This document shows positions 16,029-24,693 of a stretch of 64,000 nt of DNA, in pieces. Both the position numbers and the translations under genes were made by a program. The notes beneath the pieces were generated by a model. It had not been told where the DNA came from and ran no database searches. It saw nothing but the letters and a program-made list of their open reading frames with translations. Position 1 is the stretch's first letter. Each line of letters begins with the position of its first letter. This DNA comes from CADEED01 sp036677145 (GTDB lineage: Bacteria; Pseudomonadota; Gammaproteobacteria; Steroidobacterales; Steroidobacteraceae), in assembly GCA_036677145.1 (NCBI GenBank), contig JAKFFF010000037.1, positions 1 through 64,000 of the forward strand. Direction: 5' to 3'.

Positions 16029-16739
16029 CTACTGCAGGCTTGCTACGAGGTCCCGTATCGTGGCATCGCCGCGAATCTGCGACAAGACGACCTTGTCGAG
16101 GCCCGCCTCTTCCGCGGCGTGCTCGAGCATGCCGGCGGCGCAGAACTGCGGAGTAAGCAGTTCGATGGCAAACAAACGCGCCAGGTAGACGGACGTGGCA
16201 TCCGCGGCCGCGGAGGGAAACTCGCGCAGCCGGCGCCATTCGGCGGCCGTCGCGGCGGCCCGGGCCGGCACACCCCACAGACGCACCACGCGCTCGAGTT
16301 GTCCGCCGCCGAGTTCGATGCACAGGGAAGCCTTAGTGGTCGCGTCGACTCGTTGACCGGCCGCGTGCTCGATTTCGGCGATGGCGCGCAGGGTGAGGAT
16401 GTCGCCCAGTCGATGCAGCAGACCGGCGATGGCGCTGGTCTCCTGGTCGGCGCGAATCTGCCCCGCGATGCGCCAGGCGTAGGCGGCCGTGACCACACAC
16501 TCCTTCCACAACGCGCGCAGTTCCTGTTGCCGCGTGGGCGCGGTGCACAACATTCGGGTCATCGCCTGCAGACGCAGGTCGACGGGCGTGCCGGAGAGGC
16601 TCAGCATCGTCGGCGCATCGAACTTCGACCAGTCGAACGGGGTGGGCGGTGTCTCGCGCAGTTTCTCGCGCAGTTCACCCGTGATCGAGCGGCGCAGCTC
16701 AAGGGTTTGGTTCGGCTGAAGGTTCGTGCGATTCAACAT
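16029..16739 (-). CDS. HDOD-like domain protein
   Basis: This 236-residue soluble protein resembles the HDOD fold. An HD-type segment AIAGLLHRLGDILTLRAIAEIEHAAG lies at about residues 104-129, followed by helices with the HDOD-like spacing of CIELGGGQLERVVRLWGVP. The N-terminal half is divergent and the usual paired His-Asp metal site is degraded, as in most HDOD proteins. HDOD proteins act as regulatory scaffolds downstream of two-component or cyclic-nucleotide signals. It is co-directional with the S9 peptidase 21 bases away. A clear REC-HDOD protein occurs at 33924-35147. Confidence 0.72.
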   Translation of the reverse strand: MLNRTNLQPNQTLELRRSITGELREKLRETPPTPFDWSKFDAPTMLSLSGTPVDLRLQAMTRMLCTAPTRQQELRALWKECVVTAAYAWRIAGQIRADQETSAIAGLLHRLGDILTLRAIAEIEHAAGQRVDATTKASLCIELGGGQLERVVRLWGVPARAAATAAEWRRLREFPSAAADATSVYLARLFAIELLTPQFCAAGMLEHAAEEAGLDKVVLSQIRGDATIRDLVASLQ

Positions 16740-16864
16740 AAGTTCGCATTCTTGTTCGAGGAGGCTGCGCCGATTCTGGCGACTTGCCGCAGTGCGTCCA
16801 GCACCTCACGACGGAACTGAGAGGTCCGTGGTACCTGGAACGGGGTTCCAGGAAAAAGAATGCG

Positions 16865-16907
16865 GGGCGGCTGTTTCTCTGCCGGGAATCCCTTCCCGGT
16901 ACCGCCC
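16865..16907 (-). terminator. Nested hairpin after the transsulfuration-enzyme gene
   Basis: Outer arms GGGCGG (16865-16870) and CCGCCC (16902-16907) enclose perfect inner arms CCGGGAA (16882-16888) and TTCCCGG (16893-16899). It starts 4 bases past the stop codon of the minus-strand gene ending at 16911. A separate perfect stem, CCTGGAA/TTCCAGG, lies at 16834-16852. Neither is followed by a long T-run in the minus direction, so termination is a guess. The rest of 16740-16910 is the leader of the HDOD gene and shows nothing else. Confidence 0.4.
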
Positions 16908-16910
16908 GGA

Positions 16911-18071
16911 TCAGGTCAGCGCCTGGTCGATATCGGAGATGAGGTCGCCGACATCCTCGAGGCCGATCGACAGGCGGACGGTGCCGGGGCCGATGCCGGA
17001 TTTGCGCGCCTGGTCGGGAGTGAAATCACGCGTGCCGATGAGCTGCGGCGCCATCACCAGGGATTCGGTCGATCCCAGGCTCGCGGTGAGTGCGAACAAT
17101 TGCAGCTTTTCGCTGAACCGCCGCGCCGCCTCCCCGCCCGCGGCGAGGTCGAACGTGACGACCGTGCCCGCCTCGCGCATCTGCTTTTTTGCGAGCGCCG
17201 CCTGCGGGTGGTTGGGCAGCCCCGGATAGTGGACACGCGCCACGGCCGGGTGCGCATCCAGATGCTCCGCGATGCGCTGCGCCGTCTGGGTCTGAGCGCT
17301 GTAACGCACGAAGTAGGTCTTGAGCCCGCGCTGGATCAGGAATGCCGCATGCGGATCCAGCAATGCGCCCATCACCGCGAAATCCGGACGCATGCCGTCG
17401 ATGATTTCCTGCCGCGCGATGACCGCTCCGCCCATCACGTCGCCCGCGCCCGAGGCGTATTTCGTCAGACTGTGGACGTACACGTCGATGTCGTATTCGC
17501 CATGCTGGTGAAAGCCCGCGAACGTGTTGTCGATGACCGCGAGTGCGCCGTGCCGATGCGCGAGTTCCACGATGCGTTCGACGTCGGCTACCTTGGTCAC
17601 CGGGTTGGTCGGACTCTCGAACAACACCAGCCGTGTCGGGCGGCTCGCGAGCACGTTTTCGATCCCCGCGAGATCTTCGATCGACAACATCGTGTGTTCG
17701 ACCCCGAACCGCGCCAGCAGCCGGCGGATGATGTTGCGCGACGGACCGTAGGTCTCGATGAAGAACAGGATGTGATCGCCGGCCTTGGTCAACGCCAGCA
17801 ACGTCTGCGCGATGGCGTTGACCCCCGAGGCGGTCGCAAGGCAGTCGTCGCGGCCCTGCAGCCGGGCGAGCGTGAGCTCGAGCTGGCGCGTGGTCGGGTT
17901 GCTGGCGCGCATGTAGAAGTAGCCCGGCGCCTCGCCGCGCAGCATGCGCAGCGTGTCGTCCACCGTCTCGAATTCGTACTTGACGCTCTGGTAGATAGGA
18001 GCGATGACCGGCAGGTTGCCCGGCGGCGGCGAGACATCGGGCGGATGGTTGACGAGTGTGGGCGGTTTCAT
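16911..18071 (-). CDS. Cys/Met metabolism PLP-dependent enzyme (cystathionine gamma-synthase family)
   Basis: This 386-residue PLP enzyme matches the transsulfuration family: YFYMRASNPT (51-60, binding the neighbouring PLP phosphate), ETYGPSRN (106-113), cofactor Asp181 in AVIDNTFA, and Schiff-base Lys204 in HSLTKYASG. The position that is Cys in methionine gamma-lyases is Pro here, so a gamma-synthase or another elimination/replacement activity is more likely. It follows an omega-amidase gene (13-base gap) and a methionine-type aminotransferase gene, suggesting sulfur amino-acid salvage. An ATG 11 codons upstream would overlap the omega-amidase gene; the inner start fits family alignments better. 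Confidence 0.88.
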   Translation of the reverse strand: MKPPTLVNHPPDVSPPPGNLPVIAPIYQSVKYEFETVDDTLRMLRGEAPGYFYMRASNPTTRQLELTLARLQGRDDCLATASGVNAIAQTLLALTKAGDHILFFIETYGPSRNIIRRLLARFGVEHTMLSIEDLAGIENVLASRPTRLVLFESPTNPVTKVADVERIVELAHRHGALAVIDNTFAGFHQHGEYDIDVYVHSLTKYASGAGDVMGGAVIARQEIIDGMRPDFAVMGALLDPHAAFLIQRGLKTYFVRYSAQTQTAQRIAEHLDAHPAVARVHYPGLPNHPQAALAKKQMREAGTVVTFDLAAGGEAARRFSEKLQLFALTASLGSTESLVMAPQLIGTRDFTPDQARKSGIGPGTVRLSIGLEDVGDLISDIDQALT

Positions 18072-18084
18072 GATTCGGACGTGA

Positions 18085-18861
18085 TCATTCCAGGGAAAAG
18101 GCATCCGCGTCGAGATGCGCGGGGAACTTGTCGCGCCACGCGCGCAAGGCTTCGGGATCGAGCGGCACGGTGATCACCTGCGTTCCGTCCATGAGGTCGA
18201 CCAGCGCCTGCCCCATGAAATCGAGCGCCACGCTGTCACCCACGTAGGCATTGCCCGCGCCGTCGGAGCCTACGCGGTTGACGCCGACGCAGTACGCCTG
18301 GTTTTCAATGGCGCGCGCGCGCAGCAGCGCGTTCCACGCCGTGCGCCGCGGCGCCGGCCAGTTGGCGCAGTAGATGACCAGGTCGTAGTCGAGCTCGGGC
18401 CGCCGGCGGCTCCACACCGGGAAACGCAGGTCGTAACACACCAGCGGACACAGCCGCAGACCGCGCCATTCGATGATCAGCGCGTGTGTGCCGGCGCTGT
18501 AATGCCGGTGCTCTCCCCCCATCCGGAACAGGTGGCGCTTGTCGTACCAGTAGGTGGGCCCCTCCGGCAGCGCCAGCATGAAACGATTGAAATATCGGCC
18601 GTTCTCGTGCACCGCCACACTGCCGCCCACCGCCGCATCGAGAACCCGCGCCTGTTCGCGCAGCCAGTCGCGCGTCGGGCCGTCCGCCGCTTCCGCGAAT
18701 TCCTCCGGCTTCATCGTGAAGCCGGTGGTGAACATCTCGGGCAGCACCACCAGGTCCGTCGCACCCGCGAGTGGCGCCAGCAATCGCGCGAAATGCTCGC
18801 GGTTCGCGGCCGGGTCGTGCCACGCGAGCGGCTGCTGCACCAGTGATACGCGGAAGGTCAT
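18085..18861 (-). CDS. Omega-amidase (YafV-like carbon-nitrogen hydrolase)
   Basis: This 258-residue nitrilase-superfamily enzyme has the full Glu-Lys-Cys triad: E42 in VLPEMFTTGF, K108 in WYDKRHLF and C142 in LVCYDLRFP. The motifs MFTTGF and RMGGEH and the length match YafV-type omega-amidases, which hydrolyse 2-oxoglutaramate and 2-oxosuccinamate. That is the product made when glutamine serves as amino donor to a keto acid. Its start overlaps the stop of the aminotransferase upstream by 4 bases (ATGA), the coupling expected for a glutamine transaminase/omega-amidase pair. It is shorter than N-carbamoylputrescine amidases and lacks their look. Confidence 0.9.
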   Translation of the reverse strand: MTFRVSLVQQPLAWHDPAANREHFARLLAPLAGATDLVVLPEMFTTGFTMKPEEFAEAADGPTRDWLREQARVLDAAVGGSVAVHENGRYFNRFMLALPEGPTYWYDKRHLFRMGGEHRHYSAGTHALIIEWRGLRLCPLVCYDLRFPVWSRRRPELDYDLVIYCANWPAPRRTAWNALLRARAIENQAYCVGVNRVGSDGAGNAYVGDSVALDFMGQALVDLMDGTQVITVPLDPEALRAWRDKFPAHLDADAFSLE

Positions 18862-20054
18862 GCGCGCGCCCGTGTCCGGGTCCAGGCCGAAATGCGCGCG
18901 GCGGCCTCGATCAATGTTTCGTCGCGCTTGGCGACGCACAGCCGCACGATGCGCATGCCGGCGGGCGGCTCCCGGTAGAACGGCGACAGTGGAATCACCG
19001 CGACGCCGGCTTCATTGATGAGCCTTTCGGTGAATTCCACGTCGTTGCAGTCGGCCAGGCGGCCGAAATCGGCCAACTGGAAATAACTTCCCGCCGCGGG
19101 CGGCATCACCAGCCCGCTGTCGGCGAGCCGCGCGCGCAGCAGGTCGCGTTTTGCGCTGAAGAACGCGGCGACTTCGCGCCAGGCGTCGGGATGGCGTTCG
19201 AGATACAGACGGATCGCGGCCTGCAGGGGCGCGGCAATGCTGAATGCATTGAACTGATGAACCTTGCGCAATTCGCTCGTCAGCACCGGCGGTGCGACGC
19301 AATACCCGACGCGCCAGCCGGTGATGTGCAGTGTCTTGCCGAACGAATACACCGCGAAGCTGCGGTCCCGCAGCACGGGATGGTTCATGACGGATTGATG
19401 CACGCGGCCGTCGTACTGCACGTGTTCGTAGACCTCGTCGGCGAGCACCGTGATCGGCGGCCGGCCGGAAGCCCGCTCGAGGACGATGGCCGCGAGCTCG
19501 TCGAGGTCCGCGGCGCTCGCAACCGTGCAGGCCGGGTTGTGCGGATTGTTGATGATGATGAGCCGGGTGCGGTCGTTGACGAGACCGCGTACCCGGTCCC
19601 AGTCGTAGCGAAAATGCGGCGGCTCGAGCGGAATGTGGATGCAGCGCGCGCCCGCGAGCCGGATGGCCGGGTCGTACGCATCGTAGGCCGGATCGAAGAC
19701 GATGGCCTCTTCCCCCGGGCCGACGGCGGCCTGGATGGCGGAATAGATAGATTCGGTGCCGCCGCAGCTGACGGTGAGCTCGGTTTCGGGGTCGACGGCC
19801 CGCCCGCCCGCGGCCACGATCTTCGCCGCGATGCACACACGCAGTGCGCCGTCGCCGGCCATGGGCGCGTATTGGTTGTAGCCCGCCTGGACCGCTTCGG
19901 TCACGCAGGCGGAAAGCCTCGGGTCGATCGGGTAGTCAGGAAAGCCCTGTCCTACGTTGACCGCGCCCTGTTCGGCGGCGCGGCGCGACATCACGGTGAA
20001 GATCGTGGTGCCGACGTCGGGCAGTTTGCTCGGAAAGCCTTCCGTAGAACTCAT
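18858..20054 (-). CDS. Class I/II aminotransferase, methionine/glutamine type (YbdL-like)
   Basis: This 398-residue fold-type I aminotransferase has INNPHNPACTV (168-178), the cofactor Asp in LADEVYEH (205-212), Schiff-base K240 in SFGKTLHITGWRVGY and the C-terminal Arg in RIVRLCVAK. The segment VNVGQGFPDYP near residue 35 and the lengths between motifs match E. coli YbdL (methionine aminotransferase) and kynurenine/glutamine transaminase K. It would convert 4-methylthio-2-oxobutanoate to methionine with glutamine as donor. The first gene of the operon, it is followed by an omega-amidase overlapping by 4 bases and a transsulfuration enzyme. The ATG at 20054 replaces one 4 codons earlier. Confidence 0.9.
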   Translation of the reverse strand: MSSTEGFPSKLPDVGTTIFTVMSRRAAEQGAVNVGQGFPDYPIDPRLSACVTEAVQAGYNQYAPMAGDGALRVCIAAKIVAAGGRAVDPETELTVSCGGTESIYSAIQAAVGPGEEAIVFDPAYDAYDPAIRLAGARCIHIPLEPPHFRYDWDRVRGLVNDRTRLIIINNPHNPACTVASAADLDELAAIVLERASGRPPITVLADEVYEHVQYDGRVHQSVMNHPVLRDRSFAVYSFGKTLHITGWRVGYCVAPPVLTSELRKVHQFNAFSIAAPLQAAIRLYLERHPDAWREVAAFFSAKRDLLRARLADSGLVMPPAAGSYFQLADFGRLADCNDVEFTERLINEAGVAVIPLSPFYREPPAGMRIVRLCVAKRDETLIEAAARISAWTRTRARA

Positions 20055-20107
20055 TTCAGCACGCAAAGCAGCCGCGCACCCCCGTACGCGGCGCCTGCGT
20101 CAGACGC

Positions 20108-20344
20108 CTACTTCTTCTTGGCGCGCTTCGCCTTGCGGGCGAGCTTCTTCTGCACTCCGGCCGGCTGGTCGATATAGCGGAAGCGGATGCCTTCCACCAT
20201 TGCCTTGTACTTGACCGCACCGGTGGAGCGGCCCAGTTCCTTGGCGGCAAGACGTGCGGACATGCGCTCTTTCGCCAGGGCTCGCATCTTCTTGAGATCG
20301 GCGGGCGTCCAGGGAGCGTTGTGTTTACGGGCTGATTTGGCCAT
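20108..20344 (-). CDS. Myb/SANT-like mini DNA-binding protein (paralogue 2)
   Basis: This 78-residue basic protein is a paralogue of the one at 10332-10526: APWTPADLKKMRALAKERMSARLAA aligns with the corresponding part, then KELGRSTGAVKYKAMVEG, and more than half of the residues across about 48 positions agree. It adds a Lys/Arg-rich tail (KKLARKAKRAKKK) that could bind nucleic acid non-specifically. It sits between the aminotransferase operon and the end of the polyamine island with its own short upstream region. I can only infer that it binds DNA or RNA. Confidence 0.75.
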   Translation of the reverse strand: MAKSARKHNAPWTPADLKKMRALAKERMSARLAAKELGRSTGAVKYKAMVEGIRFRYIDQPAGVQKKLARKAKRAKKK

Positions 20345-20389
20345 TGATCGGATCCTCGTCAAAGTCGATAGGTGGAAGTTTAGCAGTAG

Positions 20390-21244
20390 TTAGCCTGTGA
20401 CGGCCATCTGTTCCTCGCGTTTGCGGCGTTGCTCCTGGCGGCGCATGAGAAACGCCGAAAGGATGACACCGAGAGCCACTATCAAGACCATGATGGTTGC
20501 TAGTGCGTTCACGACCGGGCTTACACCTAGTCGAACCCGAGAAAAGATGACCATGGGCAGCGTATTGGAGCCCGGTCCGGAGACGAACTGGGTCACGACC
20601 AGGTCATCCCACGAAAGCGTGAAGGCCAGCAGCCAGCCGGACAGGATCGCCGGCAGGATCAGCGGCACGGTAATGCGGAAAAACACCTTGGCCGGGCGCG
20701 CGCCCAGGTCGAGCGCCGCCTCCTCCAGCGAGTCGTCGAAACTGGCTAGGCGCGACTGGACGACCACCGTGACGTAGGCCATCGTGAAGGTGATGTGCGC
20801 GATGGTTATCGTCGCCATGCCGCGATCGAATTGCCAGCCGAACATCATCTGGAACAGTTGCTCCAGCGATACAAACAACAGCAGCATGGACAGGCCGGTG
20901 ATCACCTCGGGCATGACCAGCGGCGCGGTAGTCAGGCCCTGCAGGAATGCGCGTCCCTTGAAGGGACCGAACCGCGAGAGCACCAGGCCGGCGATCGTGC
21001 CGAGGATGACCGCGCCCGAGGCCGACATGGCGGCAACCTTGATCGACAGCCACGCCGCCGAAAGTATCTGGTTGTCGCTGAACAGGCGCCCATACCACTT
21101 GAGCGTCGGGGAATTGACCGAATCCCACACAGTGACCAGGCGCGAATTGTTGAACGAGAAGACGACCATGAGCAGGATCGGCAGATAGAGGAACGCGAAG
21201 CCGAAGCCCAGCATCGTCTTGCTGAATAGACCGCGCGTTTTCAT
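20390..21244 (-). CDS. spuH: Polyamine ABC transporter permease (PotI/SpuH)
   Basis: This 284-residue inner-membrane permease has six hydrophobic segments and the cytoplasmic EAA loop EEAALDLGARPAKVFFRITVP, which contacts the ATPase. It matches the PotI/SpuH subunit of spermidine/putrescine importers. It is the last gene of the seven-gene spu operon, overlapping the companion permease by 4 bases (ATGA). A short basic tail follows the last transmembrane helix. Confidence 0.93.
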   Translation of the reverse strand: MKTRGLFSKTMLGFGFAFLYLPILLMVVFSFNNSRLVTVWDSVNSPTLKWYGRLFSDNQILSAAWLSIKVAAMSASGAVILGTIAGLVLSRFGPFKGRAFLQGLTTAPLVMPEVITGLSMLLLFVSLEQLFQMMFGWQFDRGMATITIAHITFTMAYVTVVVQSRLASFDDSLEEAALDLGARPAKVFFRITVPLILPAILSGWLLAFTLSWDDLVVTQFVSGPGSNTLPMVIFSRVRLGVSPVVNALATIMVLIVALGVILSAFLMRRQEQRRKREEQMAVTG

Positions 21245-22242
21245 TTCTTGTTTGCCTGCAGCTCTTTGTTCTGAAAGTGCTGAAAAATCATGATCGGCAC
21301 GACCAGCAACAACAGCATTGCGATGGCCACGGCACTCGCCCTCGGCCAGTCACGATTCAGGAAGAACTCGTCCGACAGCAGTTTGGCGATCATGAGCTGG
21401 TCGGTGCTGCCTAACAATGAGGGAATCACGTATTCGCCAACCGCCGGGATGAAGACCAGCAGCGAACCCGCGACGATGCCCGGGAACGACAGCGGCAGCG
21501 TGATTCGCATGAACGACTTGATCGGCCCCGCGCCGAGATCCTGCGCGGCCTCGAGCAGAGTGTTGTCGTGTTTCTCGAGGTTCGAGTACAGCGGCAGGAT
21601 CATGAACGGCAGGTAGGAGTACACGATGCCGATGTAAACCGCGAAACTGGTGTTCATCATCGCGAGCGGCTCGTCGATGAGGCCCATCCCGCGCAACACC
21701 TGGTTGATCACGCCGTCGGTCTTCAGCAGCCCTATCCACGCGTACACGCGCAGCAGGAACGACGTCCAGAACGGCAGGATGACCAGCATCAGGAACACGT
21801 TGCGGTAGGTAGGCGACGAACGCGCGATGGCGTAGGCCATCGGGTACCCGAGGCACAGGCACAGGATCGTCGAGATGGCCGCGACCTTGATCGAGTAGAT
21901 CCAGGAGCTCACGTACAGCGGCTCGTTGAACAGGTACTGGTAGCTGCCGATCAGCAGCTTGATCTGCAGGGCCCCTTCGTCCAGCCAGCGGAACACCGGC
22001 TCGTAGGGTGGCCGCCCGAGCGGCGAGAACTCCGCGAAGGAGATCTTGAGGACGATCAGGAACGGGACCAGGAAGAAGATCACCAGCCACAGGTACGGCA
22101 CCGCGATGACGAGCCGCTGGCCGGACCAGTTCCGCAGCACGTATTCGGTCCAGCGCGGCGGCCCGTAGCGGAACAGGAACGTCCACAGGGGCCCGATGCG
22201 CCCCGGCGCCTGGCGTGAAATACGGGAGGCGGCCAATGCCAC
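21241..22242 (-). CDS. spuG: Polyamine ABC transporter permease (PotH/SpuG)
   Basis: Taking the GTG at 22242, the protein has 333 residues; a TTG two codons further in (22236) has a better-spaced AGGA and is an alternative. It has six hydrophobic segments and an EAA loop EAAQDLGAGPIKSFMRITLPL. A longer upstream open frame (to 22518) overlaps the ATPase gene and reads as non-coding, so it was rejected as the start. It pairs with SpuH as the heterodimeric channel. The gap to the ATPase gene upstream is 14 bases. Confidence 0.9.
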   Translation of the reverse strand: MALAASRISRQAPGRIGPLWTFLFRYGPPRWTEYVLRNWSGQRLVIAVPYLWLVIFFLVPFLIVLKISFAEFSPLGRPPYEPVFRWLDEGALQIKLLIGSYQYLFNEPLYVSSWIYSIKVAAISTILCLCLGYPMAYAIARSSPTYRNVFLMLVILPFWTSFLLRVYAWIGLLKTDGVINQVLRGMGLIDEPLAMMNTSFAVYIGIVYSYLPFMILPLYSNLEKHDNTLLEAAQDLGAGPIKSFMRITLPLSFPGIVAGSLLVFIPAVGEYVIPSLLGSTDQLMIAKLLSDEFFLNRDWPRASAVAIAMLLLLVVPIMIFQHFQNKELQANKK

Positions 22243-22256
22243 TTTCCTGGGCTCCG

Positions 22257-23420
22257 TTATTGAGTAACGATCACGGGACTGGACGCGTGCCAGGTGAGCC
22301 ACACCGTCTCGTCCCACAGGATTCGTTCGTCGTCCGACAGGCGTTCCACGTTGGGCAGCGTCACCCGCATGGTCTTGCCACTGTCGATCTTCACCAGGTA
22401 GATAGACACGTCGCCCATGTAGGCGATTTCCTTCACGACGCCCTTGACGCAGTTCTCGTGGGTCTCGGCGGGTTGCGTGCGCAGGAGGTTGATCTTCTCG
22501 GGGCGGATCGCCGCCCACACCGTCGCGCCCGGCGCCGAGCTGATGCCGTGATCGACGTAGACCACGCCACCGAGTTCATCGGACTGGATACGCGCGCGGT
22601 CGGGCAAGTCTTCGATGAGCTGCCCTTCGAACATGTTCACCGACCCGATGAAATCCGCGACGAACTTCGTCATCGGGAATTCGTAGATCTCGGTGGGCGT
22701 GCCGATCTGCACGATCTCGCCGCGATTCATGACGCCGATGCGCGAAGCGAGCGTCATGGCCTCTTCCTGGTCGTGTGTGACCACGATGAAAGTGACGCCG
22801 AGTTGTTCCTGGATGTTGATGAGCTCGAACTGCGTCGCTTCGCGCAGCTTCTTGTCGAGCGCGCCGAGCGGTTCGTCGAGCAGCAGCAGTTTCGGCCGCT
22901 TGACGAGCGCGCGCGCGAGCGCGACGCGCTGGCGCTGGCCACCCGAAAGCTGGTGCGGCTTGCGCACCGCGAACTGGGACAGCTTCACGATCTCGAGGAT
23001 GTCCGTCACGCGCTTGGCGATTTCCAGGCGCGACAGCCCTTTCTCCTGCTCGAGACCGAACGCGATGTTCTTCTCCACGGTCATGTGGGGGAACAGCGCA
23101 TACGACTGGAACATCATGTTGATGGGCCGTTCGTAGGAAGGAACCCCGGCCAGATCCTGTCCATCCAGGTAGATGGAACCGGACGAAGGCTGTTCCAGGC
23201 CGGCCAGCATGCGCAGCAGCGTCGACTTGCCGCAGCCGGAGCCGCCGAGCAGGCAGAAGATCTCGCCCTTGTAGACTTTCAACGAAACATTGTTGACCGC
23301 GACGAAATCACCAAAACGCTTGGTGACATTTTCGATGCGCACGTACGCCTCGGCGTGCGGATCACGCCATGGTTCGTGTTTGTTCTTGTTTTTGTCTACG
23401 CGTCGTTCCGCCGCTTGCAT
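22257..23420 (-). CDS. spuF: Polyamine ABC transporter ATP-binding protein (PotA/SpuF)
   Basis: This 387-residue ATPase has Walker A GGSGCGKST (59-67), the signature LSGGQRQRVALARAL, Walker B LLLLDEP followed by LGALD, an H-loop in VVTHDQEEA, and a C-terminal TOBE-type domain with SVNMFEGQLIEDL. Length and tail match PotA/PotG subunits, which energise spermidine or putrescine uptake. The first 25 residues are polar and variable. The ATG at 23420 is preceded by a GGGGG stretch that can act as a ribosome site. It lies 63 bases downstream of the binding-protein gene. Confidence 0.95.
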   Translation of the reverse strand: MQAAERRVDKNKNKHEPWRDPHAEAYVRIENVTKRFGDFVAVNNVSLKVYKGEIFCLLGGSGCGKSTLLRMLAGLEQPSSGSIYLDGQDLAGVPSYERPINMMFQSYALFPHMTVEKNIAFGLEQEKGLSRLEIAKRVTDILEIVKLSQFAVRKPHQLSGGQRQRVALARALVKRPKLLLLDEPLGALDKKLREATQFELINIQEQLGVTFIVVTHDQEEAMTLASRIGVMNRGEIVQIGTPTEIYEFPMTKFVADFIGSVNMFEGQLIEDLPDRARIQSDELGGVVYVDHGISSAPGATVWAAIRPEKINLLRTQPAETHENCVKGVVKEIAYMGDVSIYLVKIDSGKTMRVTLPNVERLSDDERILWDETVWLTWHASSPVIVTQ

Positions 23421-23483
23421 GGCAGACCCCCGTTGCAAAGAGAAGAAGGCGGCCGCCGCTCCCTAAGCGGCGACCGCCCCGGA

Positions 23484-24653
23484 TCATTTGCCGGTGCGGA
23501 AACGCGTCCAGCTGCGTGTCAGCGTGCGGGTGAACTCCGCCGATTCGGGCAGATCGGGCACCAGCTTCGGCATCACTTCCGGCGTCGGGAAGATGCCCGG
23601 ATTGTTTTTCACTTCCGGCGACACCAGGGGCCACGAGGCGGCGTTGCTGTTGGCGAAGCTGATGAAGTTGCTGTTCTTGGCGGCCACTTCCGGGCGCAGG
23701 AGGTATTCGATGAACAGGTGCGCGTTCTTCACGTGCCCGGCATCCGCCGGGATGGCCATGTTGTCGAAGAACATGACCGCGCCTTCCTTCGGAATGTTGT
23801 ATTTGATGGTGAACGGCTTCTGCGCCTCGGCGGCGCGATCCCGCGCCTGCAGCACGTCGCCCGACCAGCCCAGCGCCAGGCAGATCTCGCCATTCGCGAG
23901 ATCCTCGATGTACTTGGAAGAGTTGATGAGACGGATGTACGGACGCACCGACATCAGCACCTTCTCGGCGGCGGCGAGATCTTCGGGCTTCTCCGAGTTC
24001 GCGTCCCGGCCCAGATAGATGAGTACCGTGCCGACCACTTCGGACGGCGCGTCGAGGATCGAGACGCCGCACTTGGCGAATTTCGACACGACCTTCGGAT
24101 CCCAGAACATGGCGAAGCTATCTACCGGCGCGTCGGGCATGGCGGCCTTGATGGCTTCTTCATTGAAGGCCACGCCGGACGTGCCCCACATGTAGTTCAC
24201 CGAATGCTCGTTGCCCGGATCGAACACTTCGAGTTTCTTCGTGATATCCGGATCGAGGTTCTTGAGACCCGGCAGCTTCGACTTGTCGAGCTTCTGGTAG
24301 ACGCCCGCCTTGATCTGGCGCGCGAGGAACGAAGCGGAGGGAACCACCACGTCGTAGCCGGTGCGGCCGGCGACGAGTTTGGTCTCGAGCAGTTCGTTCG
24401 AGTCCATCACCTCGTAGTTGACCGTGACACCGGTCTCCTTGGTGAAGTCTTCGAGCACCGAAGGCTCGATGTAGTCGGACCAGTTATAGACGTTGACGAT
24501 CTTTTCTTCGTCGGTGTCGTAGACAGGGGCGGGAGCGGCGCCGGCGGCCGGCGGTGGCGCCTCTTCCTTCTTGCCGCAGGCGACGAGCAATAGAACCAGC
24601 GACGCCGAAACCAATGAATGCGAAACAACGGCCGAGAGGCTGCGCGTAGACAT
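23484..24653 (-). CDS. spuD: Polyamine-binding lipoprotein (PotF/SpuD-like)
   Basis: This 389-residue periplasmic binding protein has a lipoprotein signal ending LLLVAC with Cys26, then a low-complexity Glu/Pro/Ala linker. The mature part starts with VNVYNWSDYIEPSVLEDFTKETGV, typical of the PotD/PotF family. YDVVVPSASFLARQIKAG and the C-terminal EYLLRPEVAAKNSNFISFANSN also match. It binds putrescine or spermidine for the SpuFGH importer. The ATG at 24653 follows a good AGGGG site. P. aeruginosa carries two tandem binding proteins (SpuD and SpuE); only one is found here, so assignment to D or E is arbitrary. Confidence 0.93.
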   Translation of the reverse strand: MSTRSLSAVVSHSLVSASLVLLLVACGKKEEAPPPAAGAAPAPVYDTDEEKIVNVYNWSDYIEPSVLEDFTKETGVTVNYEVMDSNELLETKLVAGRTGYDVVVPSASFLARQIKAGVYQKLDKSKLPGLKNLDPDITKKLEVFDPGNEHSVNYMWGTSGVAFNEEAIKAAMPDAPVDSFAMFWDPKVVSKFAKCGVSILDAPSEVVGTVLIYLGRDANSEKPEDLAAAEKVLMSVRPYIRLINSSKYIEDLANGEICLALGWSGDVLQARDRAAEAQKPFTIKYNIPKEGAVMFFDNMAIPADAGHVKNAHLFIEYLLRPEVAAKNSNFISFANSNAASWPLVSPEVKNNPGIFPTPEVMPKLVPDLPESAEFTRTLTRSWTRFRTGK

Positions 24654-24693
24654 GTTGTGACCCCTAAATGTTGTCGCGATGTGAGACCCACAC

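Noticed and set aside
16834..16910. Riboswitch before the transsulfuration or HDOD gene
   Set aside because: Only simple hairpins are present; the region lies downstream of the transsulfuration gene and lacks the conserved cores of SAM or related riboswitches.
16911..18071. Methionine gamma-lyase
   Set aside because: The position after YG that is Cys in gamma-lyases is Pro here.
18085..18861. N-carbamoylputrescine amidohydrolase (partner of agmatine deiminase)
   Set aside because: The nitrilase is short, has YafV-type motifs and overlaps a glutamine-type aminotransferase gene, which fits an omega-amidase better.
21241..22518. Long start of the spuG permease at 22518
   Set aside because: The first 92 codons overlap the ATPase gene in another frame and read as non-coding; family members start just before the first membrane helix.
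22215..24593. A 792-codon open frame opposite the polyamine transporter genes
   Set aside because: It is antisense to the ATPase and binding-protein genes, is Arg/His/Asp-rich without domains, and arises from the G+C-rich third positions of the true genes.
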